Part shown: one piece after another, positions 1 through 4,889 of the stretch
Layout of the letters: the number at the start of each line of letters is the position of its first letter
Numbering within the stretch: the stretch's first letter is position 1
Source: Candidatus Competibacteraceae bacterium
GTDB taxonomy: Bacteria; Pseudomonadota; Gammaproteobacteria; Competibacterales; Competibacteraceae
Length of the DNA: 13,304 nt
Direction: 5' to 3'
NCBI GenBank assembly: GCA_007120095.1
Contig: SKOM01000157.1
Location: 1 to 13,304, forward strand
Program-made: the position numbers and the translations under genes
Notes under the pieces: model-generated
Database searches by the model: none
The model's input: the letters and a program-made list of their open reading frames with translations, nothing else
Told to the model about the DNA's origin: nothing

Positions 1-557
1 GCTTTGCGGAACAAGGCCACCCGTGCTGAGAAAAACACATCGATCACTTTGATCCCGAACCGCGTTAGCAATTGGCCAAAACGGCTGAAAACAGGTGCTA
101 AGCGGGAAAGATACCGGCCTATCCACGCTAAATATTCACCGGCTACCGCTAAAAAACCAATCCGGCTAGCAATCGCCGCACTCAACCGCCCGCCCAGTAA
201 TCCCGCACGGGTGGCGCTTTGCGCCCCGGCCACTCCGGCACTAATCCCGGTATAACTGAGCAGCGCAAAGGCCAGACACACCAGCGCTAAATCGAATTTC
301 ACATCCCACAGCGTCCACGCCAGACGATACCGGTACCCGCGATAGGATTTGCTCAGCCACTCGATGATAATGTGCACTCCAACCAAGGCCAAAAGCCAGA
401 AATAACTGATAAAAACACTCAGAACAATGGTTGAAACCACATACACCAGGGCAAATACCAGACTGCGGTCATGATTCACAATCCAGGTTTTAATCGGCCC
501 GAGTTGCGGGGGTGGATTATGCTCGGGGTTGGAGACGGCGTTAGTGGAATCATTCAT
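1..557 (-). CDS. Partial membrane protein, N-terminal 185 residues, unrecognised
   Basis: An open frame reads leftward from an ATG at 557 to the window edge without a stop; an in-frame TGA (561-563) lies just upstream of the ATG, so this is the natural start. The protein starts MNDSTNAVSNPEH and has a polar, proline-rich N-terminus of about 30 residues. A long hydrophobic stretch follows (residues 33-65, enough for two membrane helices), then a basic loop with SKSYRGYRYR (69-78), then another hydrophobic segment (about 88-110). Residues 111-185 are rich in glycine, alanine and arginine with amphipathic stretches. This suggests an inner-membrane protein. I do not recognise the family. No good ribosome binding site is visible. 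It is divergent from gloA, sharing a 208-nt gap. The codon pattern and protein-like composition make it a real gene; the function is unknown and the C-terminus lies outside the window. Confidence 0.75.
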   Translation of the reverse strand, partial: MNDSTNAVSNPEHNPPPQLGPIKTWIVNHDRSLVFALVYVVSTIVLSVFISYFWLLALVGVHIIIEWLSKSYRGYRYRLAWTLWDVKFDLALVCLAFALLSYTGISAGVAGAQSATRAGLLGGRLSAAIASRIGFLAVAGEYLAWIGRYLSRLAPVFSRFGQLLTRFGIKVIDVFFSARVALFRK

Positions 558-702
558 GGCTCAAACCCTTTTTCACTTCAATTGATTAATTGGTATGAGC
601 ACCCAGACCGCCGACCTGATAAGTTGCTCATAATTCAGCCTGACGGGCCTGAACGCGTATCACCCGAGACGATATCACGCAGGGTGGACACATCGGCTGC
701 CC

Positions 703-732
703 CTGATAGTCATCGCGGTGACCTGTTATGAT
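703..732 (+). promoter_or_regulatory. Candidate gloA promoter with extended -10
   Basis: TATGAT at 727-732 is preceded by TG one base upstream (724-725), an extended -10 arrangement. A weak -35-like CTGATA lies at 703-708, 18 nt upstream. Transcription would start near 739, leaving a leader of about 27 nt that contains AGGAG (755-759), six bases before the gloA ATG. The rest of the 558-765 gap shows only a short AT-rich CAATT/AATTG inverted repeat around 580-593. Prediction from consensus only. Confidence 0.4.
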
Positions 733-765
733 AAGCGATATCATTCAAACTGACAGGAGCTGATT

Positions 766-1206
766 ATGGAATATCTGCACACGATGGTTCGCGTCAGTGA
801 TCTTGAAGCTTCGCTGGATTTCTACTGCAATAAACTCGGTATGATTGAAACCCGGCGTACTGACAGCGAAAAGGGCCGGTTCACGCTGGTGTTTTTAGCC
901 GCACCGGGGGATGTGCAAAGCGCCCGCGAGAGCAAATCACCGTTGTTAGAACTGACCTATAACTGGGATCCTGAAAAATACACCGGCGGACGCAATTTCG
1001 GCCACCTGGCCTACCGGGTCGATGATATCTATGCGCTCTGCCAACGATTGATGGATCAGGGCGTAACCATTAACCGTCCGCCCCGCGATGGCTATATGGC
1101 GTTTATCCGTTCGCCGGACAATATTTCCATCGAACTGCTGCAAAAAGGCGAACCCCTGCCCGCCCAGGAGCCGTGGGCATCGATGGCAAATACGGGGACG
1201 TGGTAA
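766..1206 (+). CDS. gloA: Lactoylglutathione lyase (glyoxalase I)
   Basis: Glyoxalase I isomerises the hemithioacetal of methylglyoxal and glutathione to S-lactoylglutathione in the cytoplasm. The 146-residue protein is a two-module vicinal oxygen chelate fold of normal bacterial length (E. coli 135). All four metal ligands of the family can be placed: H5 (in EYLHTMVRV), E62 (LLELTYNW), H80 (NFGHLAYRV) and E123 (ISIELLQKG). The N-terminal HTMVRVSDLEASLDFY and the segment TYNWDPEKYTGGRNFGH are typical of the nickel-type bacterial enzyme. The ATG at 766 has AGGAG at 755-759 with six-base spacing. It is followed by sodA 132 nt downstream on the same strand, but sodA seems to have its own promoter. 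The partner gloB lies further along the window at 7640. The ten or so residues after E123 form a short C-terminal tail (PLPAQEPWASMANTGTW) slightly longer than in E. coli. Confidence 0.96.
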   Translation: MEYLHTMVRVSDLEASLDFYCNKLGMIETRRTDSEKGRFTLVFLAAPGDVQSARESKSPLLELTYNWDPEKYTGGRNFGHLAYRVDDIYALCQRLMDQGVTINRPPRDGYMAFIRSPDNISIELLQKGEPLPAQEPWASMANTGTW

Positions 1207-1263
1207 ATCGTCATCCCGAATGCTTGCAGCGATTTAGCCCTGCCGAACAATCGACCAAGGCTT

Positions 1264-1307
1264 TTGTCCAATTGAATATATTGGGCTAAAATAACCTAGT
1301 ATTTTAG
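1264..1307 (+). promoter_or_regulatory. Candidate sodA promoter with overlapping palindromic operator
   Basis: TTGTCC (1264-1269) and TAAAAT (1287-1292) are separated by 17 nt, a good sigma-70 pair. The -10 is embedded in a perfect 8-bp inverted repeat: CTAAAATA (1286-1293) and TATTTTAG (1300-1307) with a 6-nt spacer, ACCTAG. The symmetry over the -10 and start region is what a repressor site would look like. The binding protein cannot be named; it is not an evident Fur consensus. An alternative pair, TTGAAT (1272-1277) with TAGTAT (1297-1302), has 19-nt spacing and is weaker. Confidence 0.5.
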
Positions 1308-1338
1308 TCAACATTAACCCGATTCAACGAGGTGTTTT

Positions 1339-1947
1339 ATGAGCTTTACACTCCCCGAACTACCCTATAGCTACGATGCCTTAGAGACCGCCATCGATGC
1401 CAAAACCATGGAGATTCATCACTCCAAGCACCACAATACCTACGTCACCAATCTGAACAATGCGATTGCAGGCAGCGAGCTTGAAGGTAAAGATCTGGAC
1501 ACGCTGGTCAAGCAGGCGGGCAGCCTATCTGCGGCTGTGCGCAATAACGGCGGTGGGCACTGGAATCACACCTTTTTCTGGGAGTTGATGACGCCCAACA
1601 GCACCGGCGCGCCCTCCGGTTCCCTGGCCGACGCCATCAACGCCAGTTTTGGGGATTTAGCCAGTTTCAAACAGCAATTTACGCAAGCTGGATTGGGCCG
1701 TTTTGGTTCCGGTTGGGCCTGGCTGATCATCAATACGTCTGGGCAACTGCAAATCACTTCAACCCCCAATCAGGATAACCCCCTGATGGATATCGCCGAA
1801 GTTAAGGGCACGCCGATTCTGGGCCTGGATGTGTGGGAACACGCCTATTATTTGCGCTACCAGAACCGCCGTCCTGACTACATCAATGCATGGTGGGAAG
1901 TGGTCAACTGGGATAAAGTGGCGCAACTCTACACCGCCCACAAGTAA
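1339..1947 (+). CDS. sodA: Superoxide dismutase, manganese type
   Basis: Converts superoxide to hydrogen peroxide and oxygen in the cytoplasm. The 202-residue protein has the complete Fe/Mn-SOD fold. Metal ligands are H27 (MEIHHSKHH), H77 (GGGHWNHTFFW), D164 and H168 (GLDVWEHAYYL); Y35 is the gateway tyrosine. Metal preference can be argued from the sequence: the active-site glutamine comes from the C-terminal domain (Q145 in STPNQDNPLM) and the N-terminal site has GGGHWNH, the Mn arrangement, whereas Fe enzymes carry AAQVWNH and an alanine-type residue in the later motif. The closest mental match is E. coli SodA (start MSYTLPSLPYAYDALEP; end NRRPDYI...WW/FWNVVNWD). Cambialistic use of iron cannot be excluded. 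GAGGT at 1329-1333 gives a five-base spacing to the ATG. No signal peptide. Downstream, palindromic repeats separate it from the convergent ssrA gene. Confidence 0.93.
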   Translation: MSFTLPELPYSYDALETAIDAKTMEIHHSKHHNTYVTNLNNAIAGSELEGKDLDTLVKQAGSLSAAVRNNGGGHWNHTFFWELMTPNSTGAPSGSLADAINASFGDLASFKQQFTQAGLGRFGSGWAWLIINTSGQLQITSTPNQDNPLMDIAEVKGTPILGLDVWEHAYYLRYQNRRPDYINAWWEVVNWDKVAQLYTAHK

Positions 1948-1967
1948 CCCCCGCATTTCCATGGGTT

Positions 1968-1995
1968 GCGTTCCCACGCTGGAGCGTGGGAACGC
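1968..1995. repeat. Palindromic repeat copy 1, perfect 13-bp arms
   Basis: GCGTTCCCACGCT (1968-1980) and AGCGTGGGAACGC (1983-1995) are exact reverse complements around GG, giving a very stable hairpin. On the plus strand it is followed by TGATTTT, so it may also end sodA transcription. The core GTTCCCACGC resembles REP-like palindromes that I recall being dispersed in various bacterial genomes, though I cannot check this genome. Confidence 0.85.
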
Positions 1996-2023
1996 TGATT
2001 TTGTGGAGGCGGCGGCATAAATT

Positions 2024-2047
2024 ATTCCCACGCTCCGGCGTGGGAAT
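2024..2047. repeat. Palindromic repeat copy 2, 10-bp arms
   Basis: ATTCCCACGC (2024-2033) and GCGTGGGAAT (2038-2047) are exact reverse complements with loop TCCG. The core is the same as copy 1 but the flanks differ: this copy has no tmRNA-tail sequence attached. Confidence 0.85.
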
Positions 2048-2088
2048 GCCGTTCCAAGAGGGAGTAACAACGGCGTGTGCTAGCGTTT

Positions 2089-2114
2089 GCGTCCCCGTGC
2101 TGGAGCGTGGAACG
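2089..2114. repeat. Palindromic repeat copy 3, degenerate
   Basis: GCGTCCCCGTGCT and AGCGTGGAACG keep the outline of copy 1 but with two wobble pairs, mismatches and a missing G. It lies seven bases beyond the encoded CCA end of tmRNA (minus strand), where a transcription terminator for ssrA would be expected. With copies 1 and 2 it forms a hairpin-rich spacer between two convergent genes. Confidence 0.65.
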
Positions 2115-2120
2115 ATGATT

Positions 2121-2478
2121 TGGTGGAGGCGGCGGGAATCGAACCCGCGTCCGTAAGTTCTACGCCGTCGGTACTACATGCTTAGCCACGTCTTTAATTT
2201 AACTGATCACCACCCGACGGGCAGGGTGATCATCAGCGGTTCCACTTAAGTTTAACCCTGTCGGCGTGGACAACAATCAGGGCGAGCTCATGTTTAAGCG
2301 ACCCCCGAAACTCACCGCCCATGAGCAGGCTGTGATCGGAGGCTAGCGGGGTTTAAGCCGCTAGAGCGTAGTTGTCGTCGTTGGCAACTATTGGTTTACA
2401 GCAGTTTTTACGAGGCCTAGCTGCATCCTCGGCATGCACCTCAGGTTTCGCAACCCACGTCGAACCCAGGTCGCCCCC
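2121..2478 (-). ncRNA. ssrA: Transfer-messenger RNA (tmRNA, 10Sa RNA)
   Basis: tmRNA rescues ribosomes stalled on broken mRNA: it acts first as alanine tRNA, then as a message for a degradation tag. The minus strand shows both tRNA-like ends: 5' GGGGGCG (2478-2472) pairs with CGCCTCC near the 3' end, followed by the discriminator A and an encoded CCA (2123-2121). GGTTCGATTCC forms the T arm and GGGTTCGACG follows the acceptor 5' strand. Conserved inner blocks include GGTGCATGCCGAGG and GCTAAGCATGTAGTACCGA. The resume codon GCC starts a tag reading ANDDNYALAA. The length of 358 nt is normal for the one-piece form (E. coli 363). smpB lies 36 nt upstream on the same strand, so co-transcription is possible, although ssrA usually also has its own promoter; I could not settle one in the 36-nt gap. 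Confidence 0.97.
2353..2385 (-). other. tmRNA tag reading frame, ANDDNYALAA
   Basis: The reading frame from the resume codon GCC (2385-2383) is GCC AAC GAC GAC AAC TAC, then GCT CTA GCG GCT TAA, giving ANDDNYALAA and one stop. The C-terminal ALAA is the ClpXP/ClpAP degron and AND-NY is the SspB-contact side known from E. coli. Compared with E. coli there is one substitution, E to D at tag position 4. Confidence 0.95.
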
Positions 2479-2514
2479 TGAAACTTGTGTGATGGTATGA
2501 TTACAGTACGCTGT

Positions 2515-2988
2515 TTAAGTTCCCGTGCGCAGCAAACGCTGTTTATCACGCTGCCAGTCACGCTCTTTTTCACTGGCACGTTTGTCGTAGTCTTTTTTAC
2601 CGCGGGCCAAGCCAATATCCAACTTGACCTTACCTCGCTTCCAGTACAACGCTAGGGGCACTAGCGTATAGCCCTTGCGTTCAACCGAGCCGATCATTTT
2701 ATTCAGTTCTGAACGATTCAACAAGAGTTTGCGGGTACGGATTGGATCAGTTTCAATGTGTGTGGACGCCGAGGGCAACGGCGCAATATGACAGCCGAAC
2801 AGAAAAGCTTCACCTTGACGGATGATCACATAGCTTTCTTTGAGCTGCGCCCGACCAGCACGCAGACTTTTGACTTCCCAACCGGCAAGGGCAATGCCCG
2901 CCTCCCAGCGTTCCTCGATAAAATATTCGTGAAACGCGGATTTATTGCGGACTATACTACTGGGGGATGTGGGTTTCGATTTGCTCAT
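2515..2988 (-). CDS. smpB: SsrA-binding protein SmpB
   Basis: SmpB binds the tRNA-like domain of tmRNA and delivers it to stalled ribosomes, its C-terminal tail reading the empty mRNA channel. The 157-residue protein (E. coli 160) shows the OB-fold core with HEYFIEERWEAGI (20-32) and GWEVKSLRAGRAQL (36-49), then RDPIRTRKLLL-like and KGYTLVPL segments, GLARGKKDYDKR (127-137) and a basic helix-forming tail (RASEKERDWQRDKQRLLR). The whole family pattern is intact. The ATG at 2988 matches the family N-terminus, MSKSK, and has no Shine-Dalgarno sequence; a TATAAT lies six bases upstream (see separate entry). It sits directly upstream of ssrA on the same strand and is divergent from ratA, as in E. 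coli. Confidence 0.97.
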   Translation of the reverse strand: MSKSKPTSPSSIVRNKSAFHEYFIEERWEAGIALAGWEVKSLRAGRAQLKESYVIIRQGEAFLFGCHIAPLPSASTHIETDPIRTRKLLLNRSELNKMIGSVERKGYTLVPLALYWKRGKVKLDIGLARGKKDYDKRASEKERDWQRDKQRLLRTGT

Positions 2989-2994
2989 AAAGCG

Positions 2995-3000
2995 ATTATA
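2995..3000 (-). promoter_or_regulatory. Perfect TATAAT next to the smpB start
   Basis: On the minus strand a consensus -10, TATAAT, is followed by only CGCTTT before the smpB ATG. If this -10 is used, transcription would begin at or within a base or two of the ATG, giving a leaderless mRNA. No close -35 match exists at 16-18 nt spacing (CGCACA-like at 3018-3023). A -10 elsewhere in the 120-nt divergent gap remains possible. Confidence 0.4.
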
Positions 3001-3089
3001 AGGTAATTGTCAGCCGCTGTGCGCTTGTATCCACCCGGTAATTTGCACAGAATTAGTGTTTTTGACCCATTTCCAGATAGGAGTCTACT

Positions 3090-3122
3090 GTGAACAAGGT
3101 GAGTGCGCATGCCCGTGGTTGA
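3090..3122 (+). other. Possible 10-codon upstream reading frame over the ratA start
   Basis: GTG at 3090 has the best ribosome binding site of the region, AGGAG (3079-3083) with six-base spacing. It opens a frame of ten codons that ends at TGA 3120-3122, twelve bases past the ratA ATG (3109), in a different frame. ratA itself cannot use the AGGAG because an in-frame TGA (3100-3102) precedes its possible starts. The peptide would be MNKVSAHARG. It may act as a translation-coupling leader, or be chance. Confidence 0.3.
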
Positions 3123-3540
3123 CAGAAGTGCTTTAGTGCCCTACTCGGCCGCGCAGATGTACAGTCTAGTCAACGATATCGAGTCTTACCCGCAATTTTT
3201 GCCTTGGTGTCGTTCATCACGGATTTTGGCTCGTTCCGACGATCAGGTTAAGGCCACTATCGAAATGGTCAAAGGCCCTATGCATCGGTCTTTCACAACC
3301 TGCAATCGCTTACAAGCGCCAGAACATATCGAGATGCGGCTGGTCAGCGGACCGTTTAAATACCTTCAAGGTGTTTGGCAGTTCACCACATTGTGCGAGG
3401 GTACCTGTAAAGTGGCCTTACGCTTGGAATTTGAATTTGCCAATGCACTGCTGCGGCTGACCATCGGCCCTATTTTTAATCGAATCGCCGACACTATGGT
3501 GGACTCATTTTGTCAACGGGCCCGCCACGTCTACGGTTAG
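3109..3540 (+). CDS. ratA: RatA/PasT-like START-domain protein
   Basis: This is a member of the Coq10/polyketide cyclase (START-like) family. E. coli RatA (PasT) has been reported both to interfere with 70S ribosome assembly as a toxin and to support persistence and respiration, with Coq10 homologues binding ubiquinone; which applies here cannot be read from sequence. The 143-residue protein has the N-terminal block RSALVPYSAAQMYSLVNDIE, then SYPQFLPWC (26-34), a central beta region with VSGPFKYLQGVWQF, and a C-terminal helix with FEFANALLRLTIGPIFN. It aligns along its whole length with the E. coli protein. I chose ATG 3109 over GTG 3103 because it matches the E. coli N-terminus (MPQISRTALVPYS) and has AAGGTGAG at 3096-3103. 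Its stop overlaps the stop of the convergent ProQ-domain gene by four bases. ratB, the usual next gene, is displaced 650 nt downstream. Confidence 0.93.
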   Translation: MPVVDRSALVPYSAAQMYSLVNDIESYPQFLPWCRSSRILARSDDQVKATIEMVKGPMHRSFTTCNRLQAPEHIEMRLVSGPFKYLQGVWQFTTLCEGTCKVALRLEFEFANALLRLTIGPIFNRIADTMVDSFCQRARHVYG

Positions 3541-4109
3541 TCTCCTTCAGACGGGGGCTTTTTAAGCGATAGTTTGGGACGTTGAGTCGGCGTGATCGTG
3601 GTATCTGCAAGCACTCGATCCAATTTGGGGCGCTGACGCACACTGATGCGGGGGCCGCTGTCCGCCATTGGATCATTGAGTTCGGGCGAATTCACCGGCT
3701 CGCCAAACCTCACAGCCTGACGCTCACTGGGCACCGGTTTGCGTAGGGTCATGGTCGGTATCACTGAGCTACCCTTGAGTTCCAGCCGCTGCCGCGCTTG
3801 CTGCCGCTGCACGTCAGTCACCGGTCCGGCTTCACTGCCATCAAGATGGACACAGCCCTCATCACACGTCACAACAGCCCGCAAGTAATCAACCTGATTG
3901 CACCAGGCTGATAAAGCACGGCGGATGGACTTTTTAGAATACTGAGTTGCAAAATATTCTTGAGCGGCTGGCAAGACATCTTCCGCCAGGGGGCGGGGCG
4001 GCTGAGTGAATGCGTTGGGGAAAGCGTGGCGCAGGCCGTCCAGCGCCTCCTTGACGGTCGGCGCCAGTGGCCGGGTCAGGGTAATTGTTATCGGTGTGTT
4101 TCTGTTCAT
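3537..4109 (-). CDS. ProQ/FinO-domain RNA-binding protein
   Basis: ProQ/FinO proteins are RNA chaperones that bind 3'-terminal hairpins of small RNAs and mRNAs. Residues 20-110 of this 190-residue protein match that domain: ALDGLRHAFPNAF, RPLAEDV, then YSKKSIRRALSAWCNQVDYL (57-76) and HLDGSEAGPV (88-97) ending in ARQRLEL, which line up with ProQ segments LRSALRLYTSSWRYL, VDLDGNPCGEL and ARKQLEE. The first 19 residues are polar (MNRNTPITITLTRP). The tail (111-190) is low-complexity, basic and proline-rich, with QRPKL at 159-163 and 176-180 and related TLRKP (121-125) and LSLKKP (180-185) motifs; it lacks the C-terminal domain typical of E. coli ProQ. The gene lies on the opposite strand between ratA and ratB, an atypical place. 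The ATG at 4109 has no ribosome binding site and sits directly after a small hairpin. The domain call is from remembered family patterns; its RNA targets are unknown. Confidence 0.85.
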   Translation of the reverse strand: MNRNTPITITLTRPLAPTVKEALDGLRHAFPNAFTQPPRPLAEDVLPAAQEYFATQYSKKSIRRALSAWCNQVDYLRAVVTCDEGCVHLDGSEAGPVTDVQRQQARQRLELKGSSVIPTMTLRKPVPSERQAVRFGEPVNSPELNDPMADSGPRISVRQRPKLDRVLADTTITPTQRPKLSLKKPPSEGD

Positions 4110-4125
4110 TACGGTTTAGGCCGTA
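4110..4125 (-). promoter_or_regulatory. Small hairpin abutting the ProQ-domain gene start
   Basis: On the minus strand TACGG CCTAAA CCGTA forms a 5-bp stem with a 6-base loop, ending exactly before the ATG at 4109. The place where a Shine-Dalgarno sequence should be is therefore occupied by the hairpin. It could modulate initiation or be chance, since 5-bp stems are common. Confidence 0.3.
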
Positions 4126-4189
4126 CCAAAAAAGGGGCAGGCAATTTAATGATTAGGATAACGGATTTAGCAACAGGCTGCCAGTCATT

Positions 4190-4546
4190 ATGGTGATAAA
4201 TCGAACGCATCACATCATTCAGGTAGAAGTCGTCTATGCACTGGCGGATCAACAATGGTTGCTTAGTATCGAGGTACCATCGGGTTCGACCGTTAAAACG
4301 GCCGTCCAGCAGTCGGGCTTGCTACGGCACTGGCCGGAACAGGACTGGGATAATCTATCGGTCGGCATTTTCAGCCAGCGTTGCCACCTGGACACACCCG
4401 TGCAACACGGTGATCGGATTGAAATTTATCGCCCATTGCAGGTTGATCCCAAAGAACGCCGTCGCCGCCGTGCCGGGCAAGTCCCTGTTAAGGCCGTTGA
4501 GGATCGTCAATCCGGGCAAGCAACTCGCCCTCGAAATGCAGAGTGA
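4190..4546 (+). CDS. ratB: RatB, RnfH/UPF0125 ubiquitin-fold protein, extended C-terminus
   Basis: RatB belongs to the RnfH family of small beta-grasp proteins found beside ratA; its biochemical role is not established. Of 118 residues, 9-95 match the family: IIQVEVVYALADQQWLLSIE, GSTVKTAVQQSGLL, LSVGIFSQ (57-63) and DRIEIYRPLQVDPKERRRRR (75-94), the diagnostic end of the domain. E. coli RatB stops about here (96 residues); this one continues for some 23 residues of polar sequence. That extension coincides with a 59-nt overlap with the 3' end of convergent bamE (residues 100-118), suggesting an earlier stop was lost. The ATG at 4190 has only a weak, distant AGG; GTG 4193 is an alternative. 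It is divergent from the ProQ-domain gene and no longer adjacent to ratA, so it needs its own promoter in 4110-4189, which I could not identify clearly. Confidence 0.9.
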   Translation: MVINRTHHIIQVEVVYALADQQWLLSIEVPSGSTVKTAVQQSGLLRHWPEQDWDNLSVGIFSQRCHLDTPVQHGDRIEIYRPLQVDPKERRRRRAGQVPVKAVEDRQSGQATRPRNAE

Positions 4547-4820
4547 TATGGCGCCGCTGGCCGCGTTGGCTGTCACCTGATGGGTAAAAGGTGTAAATGT
4601 AATCCCAGCGATTTTGCCGAAAGGGATCGGTGATTGCCGGGCTGCCCAGAAGATTTTGCACCTGGCGCTTAGTCATTCCGGGCTGTAAGCGGTCAATTTG
4701 CTCTTGTTCCAAAACATTGCCTTGACGCACGTCTAAACGGTAAAAACTTGGGGTCAGCGACCCGCAGGCCGATAAGACGATGGATAACAACAGGGCAATC
4801 AATAAGCGCGGACTGGTCAT
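4488..4820 (-). CDS. bamE: Outer membrane assembly lipoprotein BamE (SmpA/OmlA)
   Basis: BamE is a lipoprotein subunit of the BAM complex, which folds beta-barrel proteins into the outer membrane. The 110-residue precursor has a basic N-terminus, a hydrophobic signal (residues 6-16) and the lipobox LSAC with the lipidated cysteine at 19. The mature part carries the family blocks YRLDVRQGNVLEQEQIDRL, PGMTKRQVQNLLGSPAITDP (48-67) and NRWDYIYTF, then a beta strand HITLHFEGELLARID. The length is normal (E. coli 113). It follows recN on the same strand after 69 nt, as in E. coli; a poor ribosome binding site is visible. Its last 59 nt are antisense to the end of ratB. Confidence 0.95.
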   Translation of the reverse strand: MTSPRLLIALLLSIVLSACGSLTPSFYRLDVRQGNVLEQEQIDRLQPGMTKRQVQNLLGSPAITDPFRQNRWDYIYTFYPSGDSQRGQRRHITLHFEGELLARIDDPQRP

Positions 4821-4889
4821 GGTAGGCGGTGATTCAGCGGCAAGGTTTGGGTGTCGATGATAACTGATCTCATGGCGGCGGTGCAGCCC

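Larger units (their letters stand above)
1966..2135. repeat. Imperfect direct repeat joining a palindrome to the tmRNA 3' end
   Basis: Copy A (1966-2015) and copy B (2087-2135) align over 50 positions with five mismatches and one single-base gap. Each consists of TTGCG, a palindrome, a short GATTT-containing linker and GTGGAGGCGGCGG. In copy B the last part is the genuine 3' end of the tmRNA gene (read on the minus strand as CCGCCGCCTCCAC followed by CA); in copy A it is a detached duplicate that stops matching after 2015. The copies are offset by about 121 nt. A tandem duplication, or repeated insertion of a palindromic element beside ssrA, would explain this. Confidence 0.8.

Noticed and set aside
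4..255. Plus-strand frame at the left edge
   Set aside because: It is antisense to the membrane protein frame on the minus strand, which has the better protein-like composition, a defined start and membrane segments; this one is a basic, proline-rich shadow.
1339..1947. Iron-type SodB assignment for the superoxide dismutase
   Set aside because: The Gln in STPNQDNP and the GGGHWNH motif are the Mn-type arrangement; Fe-type enzymes have AAQVWNH.
1759..2070. Minus-strand frame across the sodA end and the palindromes
   Set aside because: Half of it is antisense to sodA and the rest translates repeat palindromes; no ribosome binding site or recognisable motif.
1968..2114. CRISPR array
   Set aside because: Only three palindromes, with irregular spacing and differing flanks, and no cas genes; they are REP-like repeats.
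1999..2135. attL/attR pair of an integrated element in ssrA
   Set aside because: The interval between the copies is under 100 nt, has no integrase, and the similarity extends beyond the tmRNA end through the palindrome, unlike a normal att duplication. A relic remains possible.
2388..2615. Minus-strand frame over the ssrA-smpB junction
   Set aside because: It mostly translates the tmRNA gene and the end of smpB in another frame.
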